32,843 bases of DNA from UBA8752 sp042095055 (GTDB lineage Bacteria; Bacteroidota; Bacteroidia; Flavobacteriales_D; Sanyastnellaceae), in the NCBI GenBank assembly GCA_042095055.1, contig JBELBZ010000027.1:1-32843 (forward strand). The letters run 5' to 3'. The notes under the pieces are model-generated. The model did not search any database and was not told where the DNA came from. It was given only the letters and a program-made list of their open reading frames with translations. The position numbers and the translations under genes are program-made. Shown piece by piece: positions 8,100-16,196 of the stretch (position 1 is the stretch's first letter; every line of letters starts with the position of its first letter).

Positions 8100-9137
8100 A
8101 TGACAACGCCTTTGAAGTTCGCAGTGGTCGGTTTGGGCCACATTGGCAAGCGGCATGCTGAAATGGCCCGGCGACAGGCTGGATGTGAATTCGTCGCTGG
8201 TTGTGATATCCGCCCGAAAGAGGAGTTGGGTGTAGCGGACGATTTTGCGTTTTACCACGACATCTCGGAAATGCTGTCCAAGCATCCGGAGGTTGACGTG
8301 GTCTGCATCTGTACCCCGAATGGACTGCACGCTGCACAAGCTGAGATGGCCTTGGATGCCCGCCACCATGTGGTGATCGAAAAACCCATGGCATTGAATC
8401 GGGCAGAAGGAGAACGTGTGCTGCACAAAGCACTCGAGGTCGGCAGGCAGGTTTTTTGCGTGATGCAGAACCGGTACAGTCCACCAAGCATTTGGCTTAA
8501 AGACACAGTTGAATCAGGGATTTTGGGAAAGATTCAAATGGTCCAAGTCAACTGTTTTTGGAACCGTGATGACCGGTATTACGGGAAAATACCGTGGAAG
8601 GGAACCCTTGATTTGGACGGTGGAACGTTGTTCACCCAATTCTCCCATTTCATTGACGTCGTGTATTGGCTGTTTGGCGACATGACCAATTTCAATGCGC
8701 GTTTTGCCGATTTCACCCACGCGCACAACACGGCGTTCGAAGATTCTGGCTTTGTAATGTTTGAATTCCTGAAAGGTGGGATGGGAACACTGCAGTTCTC
8801 GACTGCGGTGGCCGATTCCAACTTCGAAAGTTCCTTGACCATTGTGGCAGAGCATGGAACCGTCAAGGTGGGGGGGCAATACATGAATGAAGTGGAATAC
8901 TGCAACATTCGGGATTACGAGATGCCAGAGTTGCCACCGTCCAATCCAGCCAATGATTACGGGCACTACAAAGGAAGTGCAGCGAATCACGGATATGTTT
9001 TTGAGAATGTGTTCGAGACCTTGCGCGGGGATGCTCAAATTTCCACCAATGCACTCGAAGGCTTGAAGGTCGTGGACATCATTGAGCGCATTTATGAGGC
9101 TGGTGACCGGGGCATCAATGCTTCATTTGGCCGCTAA
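8100..9137 (+). CDS. Gfo/Idh/MocA family NAD(P)-dependent oxidoreductase (WlbA/WbpB-like)
   Basis: A 345-residue sugar-type dehydrogenase. The N-terminal Rossmann fold carries FAVVGLGHIGKRHAEMARR (GxGxxG near residues 11-16), then CTPNGLHAAQAEMAL and the family signature VIEKPMALN with Lys95 as predicted catalytic base. The C-terminal domain has RYSPPSIWLKDTV, GILGKIQMVQVN and GGTLFTQFSHFIDVVYWLFG, where the His is the usual second catalytic residue. This motif set resembles UDP-N-acetyl-glucosaminuronate 3-dehydrogenases (WlbA/WbpB) used in making diacetylated uronic acids for surface polysaccharides; other sugar substrates are possible. No other sugar-nucleotide genes are adjacent. The ATG at 8100 is preferred over an in-frame GTG at 8094. 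Confidence 0.85.
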   Translation: MTTPLKFAVVGLGHIGKRHAEMARRQAGCEFVAGCDIRPKEELGVADDFAFYHDISEMLSKHPEVDVVCICTPNGLHAAQAEMALDARHHVVIEKPMALNRAEGERVLHKALEVGRQVFCVMQNRYSPPSIWLKDTVESGILGKIQMVQVNCFWNRDDRYYGKIPWKGTLDLDGGTLFTQFSHFIDVVYWLFGDMTNFNARFADFTHAHNTAFEDSGFVMFEFLKGGMGTLQFSTAVADSNFESSLTIVAEHGTVKVGGQYMNEVEYCNIRDYEMPELPPSNPANDYGHYKGSAANHGYVFENVFETLRGDAQISTNALEGLKVVDIIERIYEAGDRGINASFGR

Positions 9138-9163
9138 TTGGCCTTGAAATTGGAGGAGCAGGG

Positions 9164-10951
9164 TCAGCATTGAATGCCCACCAAGGTGGCATCATCCACT
9201 TTGGCGTTGGCACCCTTCCAAATCAGCAGGTCCTTCTGAATGGCCTTCTCACGGTCGACCGTTTTTAGTGCACTGTTTTTTGCGAGGATATCACACAGCC
9301 TTTTCCGGCCCATCTTTCTGTTGCGTTCTCCGCCGAATTGATCACGAATGCCATCAGAGATCATGTAGAATTGGTCTCCAGGGAGATAGTCTATGACGTG
9401 GCGCTCGTAAGGGGTTTTTGTTGTTTTTCTGGCGTCTCGCGGCATCAGGTCAATGCTCGCCCTCGAGCCCCTGAAGGTGTGTGTCACGCCGTCTCTGACC
9501 AGAAAAAGATCTCCTCTTGCACCTGCAAATTCAATCGTTTTGGTTTGGGCATCAACGGTTAAAATGGCAGCATCGAACCCGTACATCTGGGGTGTGCCTT
9601 GATTGACTTGCATGCGCAGGTCAAACTCTTTCTGAAAATGGGTCAAGATGTCCGAAGGGCTGGAAGTCCCCAAAACGGTGAATGCCTTGTTGATCAATGA
9701 TGACCCCATGAGGGAAACCATGGCACCGGGAATTCCATGTCCTGTGCTGTCAATCAATGCGAGTGTCTTTTTGCCTTGTTTGACTCCGGTAAACAGAAAG
9801 TCTCCTCCCATGATGTCACGTGGACGGTTGATCAGGATGGAATTCGGAAAAATTGAGTTCAATTCCTCCTTGCTTGGCAAAGCCACTTCCATGATGTGCT
9901 TCGCACCGATCATGCTTTGGGTAAGGAGGGCAAAGCTCTCCCTCAACTGGCCGGTAAGGCGCTTTCTTTGGGTGCTTTCATGGGCCAGTTGTTGGTTGCT
10001 GACCGCAATATCTTTTGTGCGTGATGTGACGCGCTCTTCGAGCAACCTTAAGTTGTCGCGAAGCTGTTTTTCAAGCCTTTTTCGAGGGGTAATGTCAAGG
10101 ATGGTGACCAGCACGAGGTTGTCCTTTTCGGAGGTAATGCTGATGCCCATCGAAAGGTGACACCGAGTGCCATCATCGGTCGTGTAGCTCACGTCATGGT
10201 GGATCACATCCAAAGTCCTTCCGAGCTGTTCGAGTGCTTCCAGAAATATCTGCGGATTGGATGGTTTGAGCTTCGTCAGGAAACTGTTCGAAAGCAGGAC
10301 GGGCTCCTTGAGGTTGAGCAAGGCGGTGGCCTCCTTGTTGTTCAGTTCCCACTGAATTTCTTTGAGAACGGTATCTCCCAAGGTCAACTGACCCAGCTCA
10401 TCTTGAGTGAGAGGGCGCTCGGAAACGGTGCTTTTTGGGCGGGTGATGTCCATTGCTTTACCAGTGAGCATACCTGCACCCGCCTTTTCAAAAATGGACC
10501 GCCACAGTTTCATTTCCTCCTCCACGATCAGTGCGGGGAGCGGAGGACTTTGTGTCTGTGTGGGTTGCTTCGAAAGGTCGGCTACTCTTCTCTGAAGAAG
10601 GGCTTCGCCGCTTTGGGCATCGTGAAAGTCAGCAACTGGAAGAGAGAGGAACTCCTCAATTTCAGGACGATTGGTATTGAGAATGAGGATGACAGGGGTC
10701 CCAGGGTGGCTTTGGGCCAGGCCCGTCAGCTCCGCTTTCGTTTCTTCTAAGGACCCATTTGCCCTCAGCAGAACGACACCTTCAGCACCATTGTCACCCT
10801 CAGAAATCATGAATTTAAATGCAGGGGTTTGATTGACAGGGACTGCCTCATCGATAGGCCGCCCCAAACCTCTAGAAATGGCTTGATGGTGGTCGGCTTT
10901 TGATCGTATCGAGTGACCGGCAAAAACAGGGGTCCAATGGGGCGAGCGCAT
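9164..10951 (-). CDS. SpoIIE-family (PP2C-type) protein phosphatase with pseudoreceiver and PAS domains
   Basis: A 595-residue cytosolic protein. Residues about 8-130 align by eye with a receiver fold: EGVVLLRANG fits strand 3, TPVILILN strand 4 and DFHDAQSG strand 5, but the position expected to hold the phosphoacceptor Asp is not Asp, so it looks like a pseudoreceiver. Residues about 190-290 resemble a PAS domain ending in VTILDITPRKRLEKQL, followed by a coiled coil (about 290-345). The C-terminal SpoIIE/RsbU phosphatase domain has metal-site motifs DIMGGDFLF, ALIDSTGHGIPGAMVS, MISDGIRDQFGG and DDATLVGI. It likely dephosphorylates a Ser/Thr-phosphorylated partner such as an anti-anti-sigma factor, none of which is encoded here. 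It is the last gene of the signalling cluster, 81 bases after the response regulator, and converges with the oxidoreductase. Confidence 0.88.
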   Translation of the reverse strand: MRSPHWTPVFAGHSIRSKADHHQAISRGLGRPIDEAVPVNQTPAFKFMISEGDNGAEGVVLLRANGSLEETKAELTGLAQSHPGTPVILILNTNRPEIEEFLSLPVADFHDAQSGEALLQRRVADLSKQPTQTQSPPLPALIVEEEMKLWRSIFEKAGAGMLTGKAMDITRPKSTVSERPLTQDELGQLTLGDTVLKEIQWELNNKEATALLNLKEPVLLSNSFLTKLKPSNPQIFLEALEQLGRTLDVIHHDVSYTTDDGTRCHLSMGISITSEKDNLVLVTILDITPRKRLEKQLRDNLRLLEERVTSRTKDIAVSNQQLAHESTQRKRLTGQLRESFALLTQSMIGAKHIMEVALPSKEELNSIFPNSILINRPRDIMGGDFLFTGVKQGKKTLALIDSTGHGIPGAMVSLMGSSLINKAFTVLGTSSPSDILTHFQKEFDLRMQVNQGTPQMYGFDAAILTVDAQTKTIEFAGARGDLFLVRDGVTHTFRGSRASIDLMPRDARKTTKTPYERHVIDYLPGDQFYMISDGIRDQFGGERNRKMGRKRLCDILAKNSALKTVDREKAIQKDLLIWKGANAKVDDATLVGIQC

Positions 10952-10959
10952 GTCTCAAA

Positions 10960-10991
10960 GATGACACAGGACATGCTGTTACTGTGTCATC
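10960..10991 (-). promoter_or_regulatory. Perfect 10-bp dyad upstream of the phosphatase gene
   Basis: GATGACACAG (10960-10969) and CTGTGTCATC (10982-10991) are exact inverted copies around a 12-base centre, nine bases before the phosphatase ATG. On the minus strand the proximal arm runs into CATCTTTG, a partial match to the TAnnTTTG -7 element. No U-run follows, so an operator is more likely than a terminator for the preceding response-regulator gene. Confidence 0.5.
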
Positions 10992-11032
10992 CTATACTCT
11001 AAGCCGTTGGTGGGATTTGTCCGGCGCGGGTG

Positions 11033-11701
11033 TCAGCTTCCTGATTGTGCAGGGTCAGCACCTCCAGGGGAAAGGTCGTGTAAGAGGATGTACTTGACCA
11101 GGTCAGAATTGCTTTTGAGCCTCATTTTCTCGAGGATGCGGCTCCTGTATGTACTCACAGTTTTGATGCTCAAGCTCAATTGTGCTGCGATGTCCGTCAT
11201 GGACTTGCCTTCTCCGATAAACAGAAGCACTTCGTACTCTCTGTCTGATAGGTTTTTATGGGGTAGGTCGTTGTCATCCTTGGCCATTTCCTCAATCATC
11301 AATCGCGTCAGTTCTGCGCTGATGTATTGTTTTCCGGATACGATTGTGCGCATGGCATCTTCCAAGACATGCGGTGCACTGTCTTTGTGCAGGTAGCCCC
11401 GTGCACCAGCTTTGACCATGCGGATGGCAAATTGATCTTCGGGATACATGCTCAATGCGAGCACTGCAATTTGGGGGTACATCGACTGAATCTGCTTCAA
11501 CACCTCGAGTCCACTGCGGCCAGGAAGGCTGATGTCCAGAAGCAGAACATCGGGCACCTGTTTCATGAAAAGGGGAAACAAAGCTTCTCCCGAGGATACA
11601 TCATCCAAGACTTCGAAGTCGCCGAAGCTTTCTACAATCTGTCGGAGGCCTGCCCTAACAATGTTGTGGTCGTCGCACAGAACGACTGTCTTTTTGTCCA
11701 T
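11033..11701 (-). CDS. NarL/FixJ-family response regulator
   Basis: A 222-residue two-domain transcription factor. The receiver domain (1-120) has the acidic pair Asp10-Asp11 (VVLCDDHNIVRAG), the phosphoacceptor Asp56 in LLLDISLPG, a Ser in ALSMYPED at the Thr/Ser switch position, and Lys in YLHKDS. The C-terminal LuxR-type helix-turn-helix (about 150-208) contains LSDREYEVLLFIGEGKSMTD and IKTVSTYRSRILEKM. It starts nine bases after the stop of the kinase gene and is almost certainly that kinase's partner. DNA targets are unknown; the dyads at 10960-10991 and elsewhere in the window are candidates. Confidence 0.95.
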   Translation of the reverse strand: MDKKTVVLCDDHNIVRAGLRQIVESFGDFEVLDDVSSGEALFPLFMKQVPDVLLLDISLPGRSGLEVLKQIQSMYPQIAVLALSMYPEDQFAIRMVKAGARGYLHKDSAPHVLEDAMRTIVSGKQYISAELTRLMIEEMAKDDNDLPHKNLSDREYEVLLFIGEGKSMTDIAAQLSLSIKTVSTYRSRILEKMRLKSNSDLVKYILLHDLSPGGADPAQSGS

Positions 11702-11710
11702 GTTGGTAAT

Positions 11711-12871
11711 CTACAAAGAAGATGAGTTTTGGAACTCAATGACGATGGAGGTCCCCATCTGTTCCTTTGATGTAACGTTAAAGTCAGCGCCGTGGTTACG
11801 TGCCCGTTCGCGCATGCCGACCATCCCCAATCCGCGCGCAGACTTCAATTGGCTGGATTGAGGCAGTCCAACACCATCGTCTCCTATTTCCAAGGTGATT
11901 TTTTCGGCACTAACCTTGAGGGATATGTAGGCCAAATTTGCTTCAGCGTGTCTGGAGATGTTGGTCAGGGCCTCTTGGACAATTCGGAATATGTCGGTCC
12001 TCAGATTTTCTGTGAGTTTGGGCAACGGGTCGAGGTTGAGCCCACAAAAGGTTTTTTCTCTGCGGTTGAAATCTTGAACCAGCGTTTCTAACCCTGCTGA
12101 AAGGCCGACTTGATCTAAAACAACGGGACGCAGAGCATGTGCGATGTTTCTGACTTCACCAATAATTGAGGTGTTGAGGGTGATGAGCTGCTCGATTTTC
12201 TCGAGAACATCAGACTTAGAGGACGTTGAAGGATCCTTTCGGATTTGATTGTCAATCCAGTATAAACCCAATTTAAGGGCGGTTAATTCTTGACCCAATT
12301 GGTCGTGAATGTCCCTCGAAAGGCTTCTTTTTTCTTCGTCTTGGTCTTCAGCAACCTTGCGGATGAGAGCGAGCAGCTCCTCGGTCAGGCGTTGGCGTTC
12401 AATTTCTGACCACGCATGCAGCGTTTTGGCCCGGAATGTTTCCAAGACGGTATCGAGCACTTCAGGAAACAAATCCAGTTTCCTTTTGGACAGATAGTGG
12501 GCTGCACCAGATTTCAGGTAGTCAACCGCGAGCTCTTCTTCCCCTGCGCCTGTGATGACCATGAAGGGCACATCTGGACATTGGTTTGCGGCCACTTCAA
12601 TGGCGTCCTGCGCCGACCCGTCCGGAAGCAGGTGGTCTGCGCAGATTAAGTGAGGATGGTAGGTTTCCAATGCAGCTGTAAACTCACCAATGGAAGCTGC
12701 CCGTTGGACCACCAGATCTCTGGAGCAGCGCAGTGATGCCGCTTTGAATATGGCGGCATCTAAATCGTTGTCCTCGAGGTGGAGGATTTTAAGGGGCTCA
12801 AGACTCTCAGGGTCGAGAAGCGGGTTTCCTTCAACCTTCTGGCTGGGGTCAGGCCCGATGTATGGCGTCAT
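11711..12871 (-). CDS. Soluble hybrid histidine kinase: receiver + HisKA_3 + HATPase_c
   Basis: A 386-residue kinase without transmembrane segments. Residues 27-147 form a receiver domain (ILHLEDNDLD acidic cluster, phosphoacceptor Asp79 in ICADHLLPDG, Thr107 in VITGAGEE, Lys129 in YLSKRK). A coiled linker leads to the HisKA_3 dimerisation domain with EEKRSLSRDIHDQLGQE, where His189 is the autophosphorylated residue. The HATPase domain has an N-box (RIVQEALTNISRHA), a G1 box (IGDDGVGLP) and a G2 box (GLGMVGMRERA). HisKA_3 kinases pair with NarL-type regulators, which is what follows. Its ATG overlaps the stop of the upstream gene by four bases (ATGA). With a receiver at its own N-terminus, its activity is probably set by another phosphodonor. 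Confidence 0.93.
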   Translation of the reverse strand: MTPYIGPDPSQKVEGNPLLDPESLEPLKILHLEDNDLDAAIFKAASLRCSRDLVVQRAASIGEFTAALETYHPHLICADHLLPDGSAQDAIEVAANQCPDVPFMVITGAGEEELAVDYLKSGAAHYLSKRKLDLFPEVLDTVLETFRAKTLHAWSEIERQRLTEELLALIRKVAEDQDEEKRSLSRDIHDQLGQELTALKLGLYWIDNQIRKDPSTSSKSDVLEKIEQLITLNTSIIGEVRNIAHALRPVVLDQVGLSAGLETLVQDFNRREKTFCGLNLDPLPKLTENLRTDIFRIVQEALTNISRHAEANLAYISLKVSAEKITLEIGDDGVGLPQSSQLKSARGLGMVGMRERARNHGADFNVTSKEQMGTSIVIEFQNSSSL

Positions 12872-13656
12872 CCAACGATGGCGCCATATGTGACCATGAA
12901 GCTGCGGTCACCCTCAAAAATTGGGAGGCCGTTTTCTAAGAGCTCAATGGCTTGTGTGCGCTGTCCATCCGCGTCCAGTTGTTCGGATGCCCGAATAAGA
13001 CCTGTTTTGAGCAAAGCCCGCATCGACTCTGTCAAGGGTTCGTCGCGATAGACCTCGGTTTCCTCGGAAGCGGAAATGCGGCCCGTCATGCTGCCCATCA
13101 ATTGCATTGCTGTGCCCCAATGTTCTGCTGCGTCTCGCGTGGAGCGGGCATAGTAGTTCGCCATTCCGAGCATGACATAAGCGGATGGGTCTGTTTTGTC
13201 CAACTTGGAGAGGTACGAGTAGAGGCTCTTTGCGCGGGTGTATTTCTCCGCGTCCATTTCCGTATCGGCTGCGGCGATGGTTTCTGCCCTGAGGTCTTCG
13301 ATGAAGTCCAAAAGGTCTGGCACATACTCGCCTTCCTTGTCTTTCTTGATGAATTTCGTGCAGTATTTCAAGCTCTCCTTCAGCGCTTTGGGATAGCTCT
13401 CTTTGAGGGCAGGGTCATCACTTTGGTGGATGAGCAGATATGCGCGCGCCATGTAGGCGTATGGCTCGGGGTGCTTTTTGGTCGCTTCTTTCTCGGTGAA
13501 CCCGATGGCACGGAATAAAACCCGCTCATATTTCCCATCCACCAAATCTTCCAACATGCGGTTGTATTTGGGGTCTTGGGCCTGTCCGTTTGGAACAGAA
13601 AACAACATGGCGCAGAGCAGGGCAAGGAGCCCTGTGAATTGAACTTTTCCTCTCAT
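12868..13656 (-). CDS. Exported helical protein with TPR-like repeats, unknown function
   Basis: A 262-residue protein starting with a signal peptide (MRGKVQFTGLLALLCAML followed by SVPNGQAQ and a likely cleavage before DPKYN). The ATG at 13656 is chosen because it begins this signal; an in-frame GTG at 13677 would add seven residues. The mature part is alpha-helical with TPR-like pairs, for example YAYMARAYLLIHQSDDPALK, KYTRAKSLYSYLSKLDKTDP followed by SAYVMLGMANYYA, and a C-terminal QAIELLENGLPIFEGDRSF. No enzymatic motif is seen. The gene is translationally coupled to the kinase, so a role in the same signalling pathway is likely, although the protein is predicted outside the cytoplasm and the kinase inside. 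Confidence 0.75.
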   Translation of the reverse strand: MRGKVQFTGLLALLCAMLFSVPNGQAQDPKYNRMLEDLVDGKYERVLFRAIGFTEKEATKKHPEPYAYMARAYLLIHQSDDPALKESYPKALKESLKYCTKFIKKDKEGEYVPDLLDFIEDLRAETIAAADTEMDAEKYTRAKSLYSYLSKLDKTDPSAYVMLGMANYYARSTRDAAEHWGTAMQLMGSMTGRISASEETEVYRDEPLTESMRALLKTGLIRASEQLDADGQRTQAIELLENGLPIFEGDRSFMVTYGAIVG

Positions 13657-13662
13657 GTTCTC

Positions 13663-13690
13663 CGAAGGTAGGAACACAAGGGGGATTCAA
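13663..13690 (-). promoter_or_regulatory. Candidate promoter of the signalling operon
   Basis: On the minus strand TTG (13690-13688) is followed after 17 bases by TACCTTCG (13670-13663), one base off TAnnTTTG. The predicted transcription start would fall at or next to the ATG at 13656, implying a leaderless or very short-leader mRNA. It lies in the 48-base gap shared with the divergent helicase gene. Confidence 0.3.
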
Positions 13691-13704
13691 GGGATTATTG
13701 CAGT

Positions 13705-16170
13705 GTGGAAGACCAGCCAAAATTTCCAACGACAGGATGCTCAAAGCGTGATGAATACGGGGTGTATACCCCTGGAATTGCGTTTTTCAAGGAGCTGGGT
13801 TGGACACCATTTCCCTTTCAGAAGTCATCGTGGGACTGGTATATACGGGGAGGGGATGGCCTGGTGAATGCCCCAACGGGCAGTGGCAAAACCTACAGCG
13901 TATTGGTGCCTGCTGTGCTGAGTGGAGGCGAATCTGGGGGACTGAGGGTGCTGTGGATTACGCCCATCAGAGCGCTGGCAAAGGAAATTCACGGTTCGGC
14001 TTCTCGGTTGCTGGCCCACAGTGATGTGGACTGGAGGTGCGGCATCAGAACCGGGGATACGCCCTCGTCGGAAAAGCAAAAGCAGGACAGGCGATTGCCT
14101 GAAATCTTGGTCACGACGCCAGAGAGCCTCCATGTGATGTTGGCCAAGAAAGGAGCGGCCAAGCGTTTTGGAGGGGTGGAGGCCTTGGTGGTGGACGAAT
14201 GGCACGATTTGCTGGGCAACAAGCGCGGGGTTCAGATGGAATTGGCGGCATCGGTATTGAAGGCCCATGCTCCAAACATGAGGATTTGGGGGATTTCGGC
14301 GACCATAGGCAACCTTGAAGAGGCGATGCACGTGCTGATGGGGCAGGACCGGAAGGCCCATGCACGGATTGTCCGTGCTGATCTCGAAAAGAAGATTCGC
14401 ATCGAGAGTGTGATGCCCAAGGCGTTTGAGAAGCTTCCTTGGGCGGGACATCTCGGAGTTCAGCTGTTAGACCAAGTGGTGGATGTTATCCGGCAGAATG
14501 CCAGCACATTGGTTTTTACAAACACGCGGGCGCAGAGTGAGATTTGGTATCAAAAAATCTTGGCTGCACACCCGGATCTCGCGGGAGCGATTGCCTTGCA
14601 TCACGGGAGCATTAGCAAGGAATCGAGGTTTTGGGTAGAAGACGCCTTACACGAAGGCAAGCTCAAGGCGGTGATCTGTACAAGCTCTCTGGACCTTGGT
14701 GTTGACTTCCGGCCTGTGGAAGCGATTGTACAAATTGGTGGCCCAAAAGGGGTGGCCAGGTTTGTGCAACGTGCAGGCCGCAGCGGACACCAGCCGGGCG
14801 CGGAGAGCGAGATTCATTTCTTGCCCACTTTTGGATTGGAGTTGCTGGAAGCAGCGGCTTTGAGGAGTGCCATTGAGGAGGGAGAAATTGAGCCGCGCAG
14901 GCCCATGGTGCGCACTTTTGATGTCCTTGTTCAATTTCTGTGCACCCTCGCTGTCGGCGATGGTTTTCGCAAGGATGAGTTGCATGCGTTGGTCTGCTCC
15001 ACCCATGCTTTTGCCGAGATGAACGCGGAAGAGTGGGAGGATGTGCTGGCCATGGTGACCACTGGGGGCAGGGCGTTTGCAGCCTATGACGAATTCCGAA
15101 GGGTGGTCAAGGACGAAGAAGGGGTGTTTCGGATCGTGGATCGAAGAGCAGCGCGGCGGCAACGCATGTCCATAGGGACCATTGTGGGCGATACCATGAT
15201 CGCAGTAAAATGGCGCGGTGGTGGCTTGATCGGTCATGTCGAAGAGTACTTTGTGGGAGGGATGTCGCCCGGCGATGTCTTTTGGTTTAGCGGTCGGTGT
15301 TTGGAATTGATCCGCGTCAAAGGTTTTATTGCCACGGTCAAACCCTCCAAGTCGCCCAAGGGCAGAATTCCAACATGGCAAGGCGGCAGATTGCCGTGGA
15401 CTTCAATGGTCAGCCAAACCTTGCGCCGAACGATAGACGATTATGCCCACGGCAGGTCCACGGCGCCAGAATTGGAACGTTTGGCCCCCATGCTTGAATT
15501 GCAGGCCGAAAGGAGCCACCTTCCTGTGTCAGGGGAGGTGCTCATGGAGGTGATGGAGACGAAGGAAGGGCATCATTTGTTTGTTTACCCGATGGAGGGA
15601 AGGCTCGTGCATGAAGGAGTGGCTTCCCTCATGGCATATAGGATGAGCCTGCTGCAGCCCATGACCTTTTCCATGGCCTACAACGACTATGGTTTTGAGC
15701 TTCTGAGTGATCAGCCAATTCCGATAACTGAGGCGTTTGACAGCGATCTTTTTAGCACCGAGCACCTCATGGATGACCTGGAGGCTACGGTCAACGGTGC
15801 CGAACTTGCGCGGAGACAGTTCCGGGATATTGCGGTGATCGCAGGTTTGGTGTTTCGGGGCTTTCCGGGCCAGCCGGTGCCTGACCGACATCTTCAGGGG
15901 TCAAGTGCATTGTTGTTTGATGTGCTGGCGGACCATGATCCTGTGAACCTGTTGTACCGGCAGGCTTTTGATGAAATGACCCACCATCTGATTGAAATGG
16001 ACCGTTTGCGCCATGTTTTGGACCGGTTGAACCAAGGAAAATGGGTGATCACGCATCCGGAAGCACCCACGCCGTTCTCGTTTCCGATTTTGGTGGACCG
16101 GTTGCGTTCCAACCTTTCCAGTGAAGCACTTGAGGCTCGAATTCAACGCATGACCCGGGCCAAAGGGTGA
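13705..16170 (+). CDS. Ligase-associated type DEXH-box DNA helicase (Lhr-like)
   Basis: An 821-residue superfamily 2 helicase. Motif I is NAPTGSGKTYS with Lys62; motif Ia is LWITPIRALAKEI; motif II is VVDEWHDLLG, a DEWH box at Asp164 typical of the ligase-associated DEXH subfamily rather than classic Lhr; motif III is WGISATIGN; motif IV LVFTNTRAQSEIWY; motif V TSSLDLGVDF; motif VI VQRAGRSGHQPG. The remaining C-terminal half matches the Lhr-type winged-helix and DEAD-associated region in length. In many bacteria this helicase is encoded with an ATP-dependent DNA ligase and a metallo-beta-lactamase exonuclease for DNA repair; neither neighbour is present here. The start is a GTG at 13705; no suitable in-frame ATG precedes the conserved FFKELGWTPFPFQ region. 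Confidence 0.9.
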   Translation: MEDQPKFPTTGCSKRDEYGVYTPGIAFFKELGWTPFPFQKSSWDWYIRGGDGLVNAPTGSGKTYSVLVPAVLSGGESGGLRVLWITPIRALAKEIHGSASRLLAHSDVDWRCGIRTGDTPSSEKQKQDRRLPEILVTTPESLHVMLAKKGAAKRFGGVEALVVDEWHDLLGNKRGVQMELAASVLKAHAPNMRIWGISATIGNLEEAMHVLMGQDRKAHARIVRADLEKKIRIESVMPKAFEKLPWAGHLGVQLLDQVVDVIRQNASTLVFTNTRAQSEIWYQKILAAHPDLAGAIALHHGSISKESRFWVEDALHEGKLKAVICTSSLDLGVDFRPVEAIVQIGGPKGVARFVQRAGRSGHQPGAESEIHFLPTFGLELLEAAALRSAIEEGEIEPRRPMVRTFDVLVQFLCTLAVGDGFRKDELHALVCSTHAFAEMNAEEWEDVLAMVTTGGRAFAAYDEFRRVVKDEEGVFRIVDRRAARRQRMSIGTIVGDTMIAVKWRGGGLIGHVEEYFVGGMSPGDVFWFSGRCLELIRVKGFIATVKPSKSPKGRIPTWQGGRLPWTSMVSQTLRRTIDDYAHGRSTAPELERLAPMLELQAERSHLPVSGEVLMEVMETKEGHHLFVYPMEGRLVHEGVASLMAYRMSLLQPMTFSMAYNDYGFELLSDQPIPITEAFDSDLFSTEHLMDDLEATVNGAELARRQFRDIAVIAGLVFRGFPGQPVPDRHLQGSSALLFDVLADHDPVNLLYRQAFDEMTHHLIEMDRLRHVLDRLNQGKWVITHPEAPTPFSFPILVDRLRSNLSSEALEARIQRMTRAKG

Positions 16171-16196
16171 CCAATCTTGCGCCCTAACTTGCACCC

